Shown here: piece by piece, positions 1-9,339 of the stretch
Layout of the letters: each line of letters begins with the position of its first letter
Position numbering within the stretch: position 1 is the stretch's first letter
NCBI RefSeq assembly: GCF_947495325.1
Contig: NZ_CANLYK010000002.1
Location: forward strand, 992,001-1,056,000
Origin: an uncultured Allomuricauda sp.
GTDB lineage: Bacteria; Bacteroidota; Bacteroidia; Flavobacteriales; Flavobacteriaceae
Length of the DNA: 64,000 nt
Reading direction: 5' to 3'
The notes under the pieces: generated by a model
The model's input: the letters and a program-made list of their open reading frames with translations, nothing else
Databases searched by the model: none
Told to the model about the DNA's origin: nothing
Made by a program: the position numbers and the translations under genes

Positions 1-869
1 TCCACATAAGCTTGGTGTATAGTTTTACGCTGGGCCAAGCCACAAGCATTGTTGTGTTTTAGAATGGCAAAAGTGGGGTCGTCATTTTTAAACTCCCCCA
101 TAAGATTTACAGCGGCGTCAACATCTAATAGGTTGTTATAAGAAAGTTCTTTTCCATGTAATTTGGAGAACATGGCTTCAAAATCACCATAGAAATACCC
201 TTTTTGATGCGGATTTTCACCATAACGAAGCACTTTTCCATTTTGCTCACTGATTTTAAGCGCAGTTTCTTCACCATTTGCATTGAAATAGTTGAAAATG
301 GCCGAATCGTAATGTGAGGAAATATTAAAAGCTTTGGAGGCAAACCGCTTGCGATCTTCCATCGTAGTTGAACCGTTTCCTTCAGAAATCACATTTAGAA
401 AGTCTTCGTAATCTTCCATTGATGAAACACAAAGCACATCTTTGAAGTTCTTTGCAGCTGCCCGAATTAAAGAGATTCCACCAATATCGATTTTTTCAAT
501 AATATCCTGTTCCGAAGCTCCACTTGCCACAGTTTTTTCAAAAGGATACAGATCCACAATAACAATGTCCAACTGCGGAATTTCAAATTCAGCCATTTGC
601 GCAACATCACTATCGTTGTCCTGACGGTTAAGAATTCCGCCAAAAACTTTCGGGTGCAATGTTTTTACGCGTCCGCCCAAAATGGAAGGATAACTGGTTA
701 CATCTTCAACAGGAACAACATTGATTCCCAAATCGCGAATAAATTTCTCGGTTCCTCCTGTAGAGTATAGGGTTACGCCAAGTTCATCCAATTTTTTAAC
801 AATGGGTTCCAATCCATCTTTGTGAAATACCGATATAAGTGCAGCGGAAGCTTTTTTGGTGGTGCTCAT
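1..869 (-). CDS. purH: Bifunctional AICAR formyltransferase/IMP cyclohydrolase, 5' part only
   Basis: PurH carries out the last two steps of purine synthesis, formylating AICAR and closing the ring to IMP in the cytoplasm. Reading leftward from ATG at 869, the protein begins MSTTKKASAALISVFHKDGL and continues with the family's N-terminal blocks, including LYSTGGT, GGRVKTLHPKVFGGIL, IDIGGISLIRAAAKN and LRYGENPHQ. These cover the cyclohydrolase domain and the linker to the transformylase domain. The gene runs off the left edge, so about 289 codons are seen out of roughly 510 expected. A Bacteroidota -7 box lies 32 nt upstream. Confidence 0.95.
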   Translation of the reverse strand, partial: MSTTKKASAALISVFHKDGLEPIVKKLDELGVTLYSTGGTEKFIRDLGINVVPVEDVTSYPSILGGRVKTLHPKVFGGILNRQDNDSDVAQMAEFEIPQLDIVIVDLYPFEKTVASGASEQDIIEKIDIGGISLIRAAAKNFKDVLCVSSMEDYEDFLNVISEGNGSTTMEDRKRFASKAFNISSHYDSAIFNYFNANGEETALKISEQNGKVLRYGENPHQKGYFYGDFEAMFSKLHGKELSYNNLLDVDAAVNLMGEFKNDDPTFAILKHNNACGLAQRKTIHQAYV

Positions 870-901
870 TTTTTGTCTTAAAAATCAATTTATTAAGCAC
901 A

Positions 902-909
902 CAAAAGTA
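902..909 (-). promoter_or_regulatory. Bacteroidota -7 box for purH
   Basis: The minus strand reads TACTTTTG, matching the TAnnTTTG consensus. It lies 32 nt before the purH ATG, in the gap after the upstream GAF gene. No TTG -33 element is seen at the usual distance, so this rests on the -7 box alone. Confidence 0.45.
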
Positions 910-961
910 ATTTTTTTGCTACTAAAAAAAATGATGGGTTATCAACAATATGGAACTAGTT

Positions 962-1414
962 TTAAAGAATTTGTGATACTTCTTGGTTTACAAATTCTAA
1001 AAAGCGTTCATCTGCTTCCGTAAAGGGGTCTGGGGTATTGGAATCTATATCAATTTGACCGATGTTCTCGCCATTTTTAAACAAGGGAACCACAATTTCC
1101 GACTTCACTGTAATACTGCATGCAATGTAATTGTCTTGAGCGGCAACATCTGGAACTACAAAGTTTTCATTGCTTACGGCGACCTGTCCGCAGATACCTT
1201 TCCCAAAGGGAATAATGGTATGATCAGTGGGCTCACCAACATAAGGCCCCAATTTTAGCTCTTCTTTATCCCCATTTTTAAAATAAAAACCAACCCAATC
1301 ATAATGCTCCACAGAATCACTAAGCAGTTTGCAAATCTTGGTTAGACGATTTTCCACACTTTCCACGTTATTAGATAGAATGGTGGTTACCTTTGGTTTT
1401 AGAGATGTAAACAT
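962..1414 (-). CDS. GAF-domain free methionine-(R)-sulfoxide reductase-like protein
   Basis: This 150-residue single GAF domain matches the family that reduces free methionine-(R)-sulfoxide (fRMsr). The landmarks are WVGFYF, the PFGKGICG block with Cys75, YIACS with Cys99 and SEIVVPL. The two cysteines are 24 residues apart, as Cys94 and Cys118 are in the E. coli enzyme, where Cys118 is catalytic. The third cysteine of that enzyme, expected about ten residues before Cys75, is absent (the segment reads GEPTDHTIIPFG), so the disulfide cycle must use Cys75 alone. ATG at 1414 follows a TACATTTG box by 14 nt. It lies upstream of purH on the same strand. Confidence 0.8.
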   Translation of the reverse strand: MFTSLKPKVTTILSNNVESVENRLTKICKLLSDSVEHYDWVGFYFKNGDKEELKLGPYVGEPTDHTIIPFGKGICGQVAVSNENFVVPDVAAQDNYIACSITVKSEIVVPLFKNGENIGQIDIDSNTPDPFTEADERFLEFVNQEVSQIL

Positions 1415-1428
1415 TGAATTGTTTTTTG

Positions 1429-1436
1429 CAAATGTA
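1429..1436 (-). promoter_or_regulatory. Bacteroidota -7 box for the GAF gene
   Basis: The minus strand reads TACATTTG, an exact TAnnTTTG match, 14 nt before the ATG at 1414. No clear -33 TTG is seen. Confidence 0.45.
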
Positions 1437-1545
1437 TTTTAAAATGGACTTTTTAGTCTATGCGAAAGAAGAAAAATTACTACTCTGATAGCCTAAAATT
1501 TAGTTAAGGAATCATCTGGAAATAACGACAAAGACAAATAAATTG

Positions 1546-1553
1546 TAATTTTG
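1546..1553 (+). promoter_or_regulatory. -7 box placed for a leaderless transcript
   Basis: TAATTTTG matches TAnnTTTG and ends four bases before the GTG start at 1558. If transcription starts at the usual distance from this box, the mRNA begins at or next to the start codon. A -33 TTG is not evident. Confidence 0.5.
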
Positions 1554-1557
1554 TGGC

Positions 1558-1968
1558 GTGAAAGAGATTTTTCGCAATATCGGTTCTATTTTCTTGGCAC
1601 TTATGGTGTTACTGTCTACGGTTTCGTGGACGGTAGATAAACATTTGTGCATGGGAAGAGTAATGGACGTTTCGTTCTTTGCCCATGCTGATGACTGTGG
1701 CATGGAAGAGGCAATGAAGGCCATGGGAACGGATGCTGGTGAAAACCATTGTTGCGATGATGAAACTTTTACAGTGAAAGGACAGGATGACCTAAAACTT
1801 TCTTGGAATGATTTGGAATTGGAGCACCAAACCTTTTTGGTGGCCTTTGCCCAGTCTTATCTTGATTTGTTCATCCCTGTTGCGGAACTACCTGTTCCCC
1901 ACGAAAAATACCCACCCCCCATTTTGGTCAAGGACATTCAAGTGCTGGACCAAGTCTTCTTGATTTGA
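1558..1968 (+). CDS. HYC_CC_PP-type small exported protein
   Basis: A 136-residue protein with an N-terminal hydrophobic signal segment (FLALMVLLSTVSWTV), then the cysteine/histidine features of the HYC_CC_PP group common in Flavobacteriia: DKHLCMG, DDCGMEE, NHCCDDE, and a C-terminal PVPHEKYPPPI stretch. It is probably periplasmic and, from its cysteines and its neighbours, may bind metal; no activity is established. The GTG start is chosen because the sequence after it, MKEIFRN followed by the hydrophobic run, is what a signal peptide should look like and no in-frame ATG precedes it. It is the first gene of the metal-associated cluster that continues with the TonB receptor. Confidence 0.75.
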   Translation: MKEIFRNIGSIFLALMVLLSTVSWTVDKHLCMGRVMDVSFFAHADDCGMEEAMKAMGTDAGENHCCDDETFTVKGQDDLKLSWNDLELEHQTFLVAFAQSYLDLFIPVAELPVPHEKYPPPILVKDIQVLDQVFLI

Positions 1969-2048
1969 TGTATTGAATAGCAATGAGTTTTCCGTTTCAT
2001 TTGATTCGGGAGCGATTTTTTATTTCAATGATTATTCAATACATAACA

Positions 2049-4283
2049 ATGAAACATATTTTAATAGTACTTTTTTGGCTTCCCATGCTTATATCTGCTC
2101 AAGATAAAATTGAGGGTATGGTTATGGAGGCCAGTGCAGAAAACAAACATATTGGACTAGCTGGTGCCAATGTATACTGGTTAAATTCCCAAATAGGGAC
2201 GATTACCAAAGAAAATGGAACCTTTAGCATTCCCTATTCCAAAGATTACAACCAGTTGGTCATAAGCTTTGTTGGTTTTAGGACAGACACGTTAACCATC
2301 AATGAACCGAAGATGGTACATCATTGGTTGGTGCCATCCAACCAATTGGATGAGGTTGTAGTTGAAAAAGAACGCGATGCGGTGCAAAAGTCCTTTTTTT
2401 CCACTCAAAATGTAATAACGGTGAATAGTGCTGAACTCTTAAAGGCGGCTTGCTGTAACCTTTCTGAAAGTTTTGAAACAAATCCGGCCATCGATGTCAA
2501 CTTTAACGATGCGCTTACGGGGACAAAACAAATTGAGATGTTGGGACTTACCAGTCCCTATTTGTTGATAACCCAAGAGAATATCCCTATGGTGCGTGGG
2601 GCTTCACAAACCTATGGTTTGACCTTTACTCCAGGTACTTGGGTAGAGAGCATTCAGATTACCAAAGGTGCGGGTAGCGTAGTAAATGGGTATGAAAGTA
2701 TTTCGGGTCAAATCAATACGGAATTACAAAAGCCCTTGACGGATACTCCAGTGTTTGTGAACGGATATGTAAACCTGAACGGTAGGTTGGAACTGAATAC
2801 CCATCTCAATACAAAACTGTCGGACAAATGGAGTACGGGATTGTACTTGCATGGTAACCGAAGAGATGTTGAAGTGGATAATAATGATGATGGGTTTTTG
2901 GACAATCCTTTGGCCAATCAAATCAACATCATGAACAGATGGCAATATCAGAACCCTAAAACGGGGTGGGTAAGTTTTTTAAATGTTCGCTATCTGAATG
3001 ATGAAAAACAGATTGGGCAAACCGATTTTAATCCAGACGCTGATAAGTTCACCACCAATGCTTGGGGAAGTGAAATTGATACTGAAAGATTTGATGGTTC
3101 GGTAAAACTGGGATACGTTTTTCCAGAACTGCCCTATCAAAGTTTTGGTTTTCAAACATCATATAGCAGTCATAAACAAGATTCGTATTATGGATTCAAT
3201 ATATATAACATTGATCATGAGAGTATTTATACCAATCTATTGTTCAGTTCCATAATTGGAAACACCAAAAGCAAGTTTAAAACGGGATTGACATTCGCTT
3301 ATGATGGATACGATGAATTGGTAAACAGTCAAGAATTTAGTCGTAACGATACTTCAGCAGGAGCATTTTTCGAATACAGCTATACCAATTTGGAAAAGTT
3401 GAGCTTTACCGCTGGTCTTCGGTTGGATACGCACAATCGATTGGGGACATTCTTTACCCCTAGATTTCATATCCGTTATACGCCATGGGAAAAAGGCAGT
3501 CTTAGGGGGTCGTTTGGTGTGGGACGAAGAGCTGCCAATATTTTTGCTGAGAACCAGCGACTTTTTGCTTCTTCTAGAACCATTCAGTTACAGACCAATG
3601 GAGGTGAAGTTTACGGTTTTGACCCAGAAAAGGCCTTGAATTATGGTATCAGCTTTATTCAAGGTTTTTCATTATTTGAAAGACCTGGAAATTTTTCTGT
3701 TGATTTTTACCGAACTGATTTCGACAATCAAATTGTGGTGGACTGGGAAAATCCGGATGCCATTGTATTTTCCAATTTAGATGGAAAAAGTTATGCCAAT
3801 AGTCTGCAGGTGGAATTGAACCACGAAGTTTTACCCAATGTTGAGGTACGTACTGCCTATAAATTTTATGATGTGAAAACGGACTATCAAACGGGGCTTT
3901 TACAAAAACCGTTACAGGCCAGACACCGTTACTTTGCAAACGTTGGTTACAATACAACCCCAACAGAAAATGGGTCGCAATGGCGCTTTGATTACACATT
4001 GCATGCACTTGGCGAACAACGACTGCCCAACACCACTTCGAACCCTGTTAATTTTCAATTGGGGGATTTTTCTGAAGGATATAGTTTAATGAACGCCCAA
4101 GTGACTAAAGTCTTTTCAAAGAAGTTTGAAGTCTATGTGGGTGGGGAGAATTTGACTAATTTTAGACAAGATAATCCGGTTTTAGGGTCAAATGACCCTT
4201 TTGGAACAAACTTTGACACTACCATTGTATATGCCCCAATTTTTGGACGGATGGTGTATGCAGGTTTTAGATTTAAATCCTAA
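2049..4283 (+). CDS. TonB-dependent outer-membrane receptor, probably metal-related
   Basis: A 744-residue receptor. After a signal peptide (MKHILIVLFWLPMLISAQ) comes a carboxypeptidase-like regulatory domain (about residues 20-105, with GANVYWLNSQIGTITKENG and LVISFVGFRTDT), a plug domain with QITKGAGSVVNGYESISGQIN, and a beta-barrel ending in the aromatic terminus YAGFRFKS. ATG at 2049 is preferred over an in-frame ATG at 1983, because only the later start puts the signal peptide at the N-terminus. It lies between the HYC_CC_PP gene and two HMA proteins, which suggests uptake of a metal or metal chelate such as copper. The substrate is inference. Confidence 0.88.
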   Translation: MKHILIVLFWLPMLISAQDKIEGMVMEASAENKHIGLAGANVYWLNSQIGTITKENGTFSIPYSKDYNQLVISFVGFRTDTLTINEPKMVHHWLVPSNQLDEVVVEKERDAVQKSFFSTQNVITVNSAELLKAACCNLSESFETNPAIDVNFNDALTGTKQIEMLGLTSPYLLITQENIPMVRGASQTYGLTFTPGTWVESIQITKGAGSVVNGYESISGQINTELQKPLTDTPVFVNGYVNLNGRLELNTHLNTKLSDKWSTGLYLHGNRRDVEVDNNDDGFLDNPLANQINIMNRWQYQNPKTGWVSFLNVRYLNDEKQIGQTDFNPDADKFTTNAWGSEIDTERFDGSVKLGYVFPELPYQSFGFQTSYSSHKQDSYYGFNIYNIDHESIYTNLLFSSIIGNTKSKFKTGLTFAYDGYDELVNSQEFSRNDTSAGAFFEYSYTNLEKLSFTAGLRLDTHNRLGTFFTPRFHIRYTPWEKGSLRGSFGVGRRAANIFAENQRLFASSRTIQLQTNGGEVYGFDPEKALNYGISFIQGFSLFERPGNFSVDFYRTDFDNQIVVDWENPDAIVFSNLDGKSYANSLQVELNHEVLPNVEVRTAYKFYDVKTDYQTGLLQKPLQARHRYFANVGYNTTPTENGSQWRFDYTLHALGEQRLPNTTSNPVNFQLGDFSEGYSLMNAQVTKVFSKKFEVYVGGENLTNFRQDNPVLGSNDPFGTNFDTTIVYAPIFGRMVYAGFRFKS

Positions 4284-4302
4284 TAACTAAATACAGATAA
4301 AG

Positions 4303-4659
4303 ATGAAAAATAGAGTTTTAATAATAATGTGCCTATTGGTATCGACCATTGGTTTTGCTCAGGAAAAGAATAAAAAAGTTGCATTTGAGGTAGATGGTAA
4401 ATGTGAAATGTGTAAAATGCGTATTGAGAAAGCTGCATTGGATGTTCCTGGGGTCAAGTATGCCATTTGGGATATTCCTTCGCATCAATTGTCGTTAGTG
4501 GTCGATGAAAGAAAGACGGATCCCATGAAAATTAAGACAGCTTTAGTTGCTGCTGGGCATGATACCAAGGAGTTAAAAGCGACCCAAGAAGCCTATGATG
4601 ACATTCATCCGTGTTGCAAATACCGCGAAGACAATACTGACGATAGCGAAAAGCATTAA
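4303..4659 (+). CDS. Exported heavy-metal-associated (HMA) domain protein
   Basis: A 118-residue protein with a signal peptide (LLVSTIGFAQ) and one ferredoxin-like HMA domain. The metal-binding loop reads VDGKCEMCKMRIEKAAL, giving a CxxC pair about 32 residues from the start, followed by DVPGVKYAIWD. A second cysteine pair near the C-terminus (HPCCKYRED) could add ligands. Periplasmic soft-metal binding, most likely copper, follows from the family. It lies 19 nt after the TonB receptor and 8 nt before the HMA-MauE gene, as expected for one transcript. Confidence 0.85.
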   Translation: MKNRVLIIMCLLVSTIGFAQEKNKKVAFEVDGKCEMCKMRIEKAALDVPGVKYAIWDIPSHQLSLVVDERKTDPMKIKTALVAAGHDTKELKATQEAYDDIHPCCKYREDNTDDSEKH

Positions 4660-4667
4660 ATAAGGAA

Positions 4668-5381
4668 ATGAAGCATACATATACCGTAACTGGAATGACC
4701 TGCGAAGGGTGCGTAGCATCTGTGCAGGAGAAACTTTCAGGACTTGATGGTGTTACCAATGTTAGTGTGGATTTAGAAACTTCTTCGGCACATATTACGA
4801 TGGAACGGCATATTTCTTTAAGAGAGTTTAGTGCGGTGTTGCCTAATAAATATGCAATTCAAGAAAGCCAAAGTGAGGTTGTATCCACTGTGGGAGAAAT
4901 GATGGGAGAAAAATCTAAATGGGTGCAATTGCGCCCATTGTTTTTGATTTTTGCATATCTATTCACTGCATCAATCTTGCTGAACTTTAAAGATTGGAAT
5001 TTAGGAGAGGCCATGCTCGACTTTATGGGGCTATTCTATATTGTTTTTAGCTTTTTCAAGTTTTTGGACTTAAAAGGTTTCCTAGAGAGTTTTAGAATGT
5101 ACGACCCTTTGGCAAAGACAATTCCTGTATATGGTTGGATATACCCCTTTCTGGAATTGGGATTAGGCCTACTATTCTTAATGCGTGTTCAAGTGACGGC
5201 GGCCTTGATAATAACCGTAGTTATTCTTGGAATTACCACTTTTGGTGTAACCAAAACTCTGCTCGATAAAAAGAGCATAAGGTGTGCATGTCTTGGAACT
5301 GCTCTAAAGTTGCCTATGACCGAGGCGACCTTTATTGAAAATGCCATTATGTTGGTCATGGCATTTTGGATGTTATTTTAA
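4668..5381 (+). CDS. HMA domain fused to a MauE/DoxX-like membrane domain
   Basis: A 237-residue fusion. Residues 1-65 are an HMA domain with the MTCEGC metal loop (MTCxxC). From about residue 85 there are four hydrophobic helices of MauE/DoxX type, including LFLIFAYLFTASILLNF and ALIITVVILGITTFGV. The cytoplasmic-side motif RCACLGTALKLPM near the end adds a CxC pair, like the CxCxG of MauE-type proteins. The layout resembles a one-chain version of a MerP/MerT-like binding-plus-membrane pair, so metal delivery across the inner membrane is a reasonable inference. The last gene of the cluster, it is followed by a strong terminator. Confidence 0.8.
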   Translation: MKHTYTVTGMTCEGCVASVQEKLSGLDGVTNVSVDLETSSAHITMERHISLREFSAVLPNKYAIQESQSEVVSTVGEMMGEKSKWVQLRPLFLIFAYLFTASILLNFKDWNLGEAMLDFMGLFYIVFSFFKFLDLKGFLESFRMYDPLAKTIPVYGWIYPFLELGLGLLFLMRVQVTAALIITVVILGITTFGVTKTLLDKKSIRCACLGTALKLPMTEATFIENAIMLVMAFWMLF

Positions 5382-5393
5382 GCACCTTCCAAT

Positions 5394-5427
5394 AAAAAAT
5401 CCGCTCTTAACTTAAGAGCGGATTTTT
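5394..5427. terminator. Bidirectional intrinsic terminator
   Basis: The perfect inverted repeat CCGCTCTTAA-C-TTAAGAGCGG (5401-5421) is flanked by an A-run on the left and a T-run on the right. It can therefore stop both the rightward HMA cluster and the leftward groEL transcript, which converge here. Confidence 0.9.
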
Positions 5428-5452
5428 AATATTTGTTGGTTCTCCAAGGAGA

Positions 5453-7102
<1,650 letters not shown>

Positions 7103-7105
7103 TTA

Positions 7106-7384
7106 TTAAACAATTGCTAAAATGTCACTTTCACGCATCATCAAATAGTCAGAGCCATCCAATTTTAATTCTGTGCCGGCATACTTACCGTAAAGAACGG
7201 TATCGCCAACTTTTACGGTGATTGCCTCATCTTTGGTTCCTGGGCCTACAGCTACTACTTTTCCTTTTTGTGGTTTTTCTTTTGCAGTATCTGGAATTAT
7301 GATACCGGAAGCCGTTTTTGTCTCAGCTTCAACAGGTTCGATAAGAACTCTGTCCGCTAATGGTTTAATGTTAACTTTAGCCAT
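7106..7384 (-). CDS. groS: Co-chaperonin GroES
   Basis: The 92-residue lid of the GroEL chamber. It begins [20 protein letters not shown], carries the mobile loop around [16 protein letters not shown] that contacts GroEL, and the roof segment [20 protein letters not shown]. It is the first gene of the groES-groEL operon. No CIRCE-type repeat is seen in the 90 bases upstream. Confidence 0.98.
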   Translation of the reverse strand: MAKVNIKPLADRVLIEPVEAETKTASGIIIPDTAKEKPQKGKVVAVGPGTKDEAITVKVGDTVLYGKYAGTELKLDGSDYLMMRESDILAIV

Positions 7385-7475
7385 ATTATTAATTTTTAGG
7401 TATTTGTTTTAAAAATTCTGGAAACTTTGGACAGAAATTATGCCATTACAAAAAAACTGACATTATTAGAAAACA

Positions 7476-7508
7476 AAAATGCCAGCTTGTCATTCAAGCT
7501 GGCATTTT
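7476..7508. terminator. Intrinsic terminator downstream of secG
   Basis: AAAATGCCAGCTTG and CAAGCTGGCATTTT form a 14-bp perfect stem around a TCATT loop. It lies just after the secG stop on the minus strand and separates that operon from the groES promoter region; its A/T flanks would allow action in both directions. Confidence 0.88.
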
Positions 7509-7529
7509 GTAATTGTTTTGTCATTACTA

Positions 7530-7898
7530 TTAATTAATAGTGTCTGCTGGGTTGCTGTTGTCAGTAGCTGGAACCTGTTCAGGAACTTGTTCCGGCACCG
7601 TTTCAGGAACTGTGGTCTCAATATCGTCGCCTTGCAATAATTTAGAATCTGCTTGACTGTAACTTCCTTTAAGGGAAACATTGGAAAGCAGTATCAAAAC
7701 AATCAATAGCGTGGCAAGGGTCCAGGTACTTTTATCTAAAAAATCCCCTGTTTTCTTTACTCCACCAACAACTTGATTTCCACCTCCTCCAAAAGAGGAT
7801 GACAATCCGCCTCCTTTAGGATTTTGGACCATAATGACCAAAACCAATAAAAGGCATACCACTATAATTAATATTAAAAAAATTGCAAACGTACTCAT
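7530..7898 (-). CDS. secG: Preprotein translocase subunit SecG
   Basis: A 122-residue inner-membrane subunit of SecYEG. The N-terminal helix (FAIFLILIIVVCLLLVLVIMVQ) is followed by the family loop NPKGGGLSSSFGGGGNQVVGGVKK, then a second helix (TLATLLIVLILLSNVSL). The C-terminal tail is acidic and Pro/Glu-rich (VPETVPEQVPEQVP), longer than in E. coli, as seen in other Bacteroidota. It is the last gene of the run that begins at miaB. Confidence 0.95.
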   Translation of the reverse strand: MSTFAIFLILIIVVCLLLVLVIMVQNPKGGGLSSSFGGGGNQVVGGVKKTGDFLDKSTWTLATLLIVLILLSNVSLKGSYSQADSKLLQGDDIETTVPETVPEQVPEQVPATDNSNPADTIN

Positions 7899-7908
7899 GT
7901 TCTTTATC

Positions 7909-8796
7909 TTATTCGTTTTCCTTCTGAAGCTTCTTCACCGCCCGAATTTGGTCTGCAAAGAAACCATTTTTTTCTGGATATTTCAAACTCAATATTTTGA
8001 AGGCCTGAATGGCTTTTTTATACTTTTTTTGTTCCAGGTAAACTTTGGCCAAAGTTTCTGTCATCAGTTCATTTTTGTCCATTTTAGTGGACTCTTTTAT
8101 ATTGACTTTTGACTTTAATCCTTCATTGGGTACTATTTTGGGTTTATTTTCAATGAACTTGTCCAACAAGTCGAATTTTTTCTTTTTGTCCAACTCATCG
8201 GTCAAAACGTTTTCAGAATCCCCAGAAGTGTTTTTTGATGCCAATTGTAACCACTCTGTAAAAGAATGTTTCTCTTTTTTAGTGAAAGGAATGGGCTTGC
8301 CCAAATCTAATTCGGTTTCCGGAGTAGACTCTTCGGGAACCACTTTTTTTGGTAACTTTTCTGTATTTTTTGATTTGAAAAGTGCAGGATTCAGTATCTG
8401 CTCGGCATCCTGAATGTTTTGGGGTAGTGCCACTTCTTCAGATTCCACTAAAATGGTTTCAATAGCTGAATTGGGTTCGATTTCTTCGGAAACAGCTTTT
8501 TTATCCTCAAGTTTTGGAGCTCTTCCCGCAAGAGTGTCCGCTATATTGTTTTGAACAAACTCTTGTGAAGTAATATAATCGAACAATACATCTCTATCCG
8601 CAGTATGGGCCGCGGTTACTTTTAATGCATTATTGTATTTGTAGCTATCAAGATTTTTTAGCCCTTTTAAATGCAGTGCCCTTGCTGCTTGAAAATAGGG
8701 GTATTCTTCAATTATATCTTCCAATTCCCGTGTTTGTTTTGGGGAAAGGATGGTATTTGATTTTTGAAGGATATGTATAAAATCCGATACGTTCAT
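7909..8796 (-). CDS. TPR-like protein between lptE and secG
   Basis: A 295-residue protein with no signal peptide. The N-terminus (LSPKQTRELEDIIEEYPYFQAARALHLKGLKN) and C-terminus (LAKVYLEQKKYKKAIQAFKILSLKYPEK) look like single TPR-type helical hairpins joined by a long charged, Ser/Glu/Lys-rich linker that is probably disordered. The gene is 5 nt from lptE and 10 nt from secG. It may act with envelope biogenesis because of that position, but no function is known to me. Confidence 0.75.
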   Translation of the reverse strand: MNVSDFIHILQKSNTILSPKQTRELEDIIEEYPYFQAARALHLKGLKNLDSYKYNNALKVTAAHTADRDVLFDYITSQEFVQNNIADTLAGRAPKLEDKKAVSEEIEPNSAIETILVESEEVALPQNIQDAEQILNPALFKSKNTEKLPKKVVPEESTPETELDLGKPIPFTKKEKHSFTEWLQLASKNTSGDSENVLTDELDKKKKFDLLDKFIENKPKIVPNEGLKSKVNIKESTKMDKNELMTETLAKVYLEQKKYKKAIQAFKILSLKYPEKNGFFADQIRAVKKLQKENE

Positions 8797-8801
8797 AGTT
8801 G

Positions 8802-9320
8802 CTACCAGTTACCTAACGATGCATTAAAAATATCTTGGGTAATACGATCAAAAATTTCCTCATGTGCAGCACTCTGTATGGAAGTTAATGATGCTGCAGC
8901 ATCAAAATCAAAAAAGAAAGAAAAACGTTGTTCAAAATCTGCATCCTCCTTTGTTTTATTGAAAAACCGCACATTAACGCTCATGGTAAGCCGGTTTTGG
9001 GCCGTCAATTGATCTGAGGTTGCAGTCATTGGAGTTACTCTATACTCTATAATTTCTCCTTCGTAAAGCAAGTCTCCATTACTGCCAGTAAGCGATAGAC
9101 TTGTCAAATTATTGATCAAATCTTGAAGTGCCAAGGTAAAATCCCTGTCCAACCCAGGTTCAATAGTGGAACCCGGACTTTGACCTGCGTAATTCTGGAA
9201 GAAATTTACCTGAAAGCTTTGGGCTGTGCCGATATCTGCACCGGAAAAGTTGTACGCACCGCAACCATATAAACTAAGAATAAAGCTAAAGAGGCCTATT
9301 TTTAAAAAGTGTTTTTTCAT
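8802..9320 (-). CDS. lptE: LPS-assembly lipoprotein LptE-like
   Basis: A 172-residue outer-membrane lipoprotein with the lipobox LYGC at residues 17-20 directly followed by AYNFSGADIG, the hallmark start of Bacteroidota LptE. It also has the segment IEPGLDRDFTLALQDLINN. LptE plugs the LptD barrel that places LPS in the outer leaflet. The gene overlaps no neighbour: 19 nt after the sigma-54 activator and 5 nt before the TPR-like gene. Confidence 0.88.
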   Translation of the reverse strand: MKKHFLKIGLFSFILSLYGCGAYNFSGADIGTAQSFQVNFFQNYAGQSPGSTIEPGLDRDFTLALQDLINNLTSLSLTGSNGDLLYEGEIIEYRVTPMTATSDQLTAQNRLTMSVNVRFFNKTKEDADFEQRFSFFFDFDAAASLTSIQSAAHEEIFDRITQDIFNASLGNW

Positions 9321-9339
9321 TGGTTTTCTCGCTAAATTC

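Noticed and set aside
1983..2048. Longer N-terminus for the TonB receptor
   Set aside because: The extra 22 residues would precede the signal peptide; the ATG at 2049 gives a normal exported protein.
3655..4008. 117-codon frame antisense to the TonB receptor
   Set aside because: It is a shadow of the receptor's codon pattern with no start signal or family match.
7385..7475. CIRCE or sigma-54 site upstream of groES
   Set aside because: No 9-bp CIRCE arms, and TGGCATAATTTCTG on the minus strand is too far from the sigma-54 consensus.
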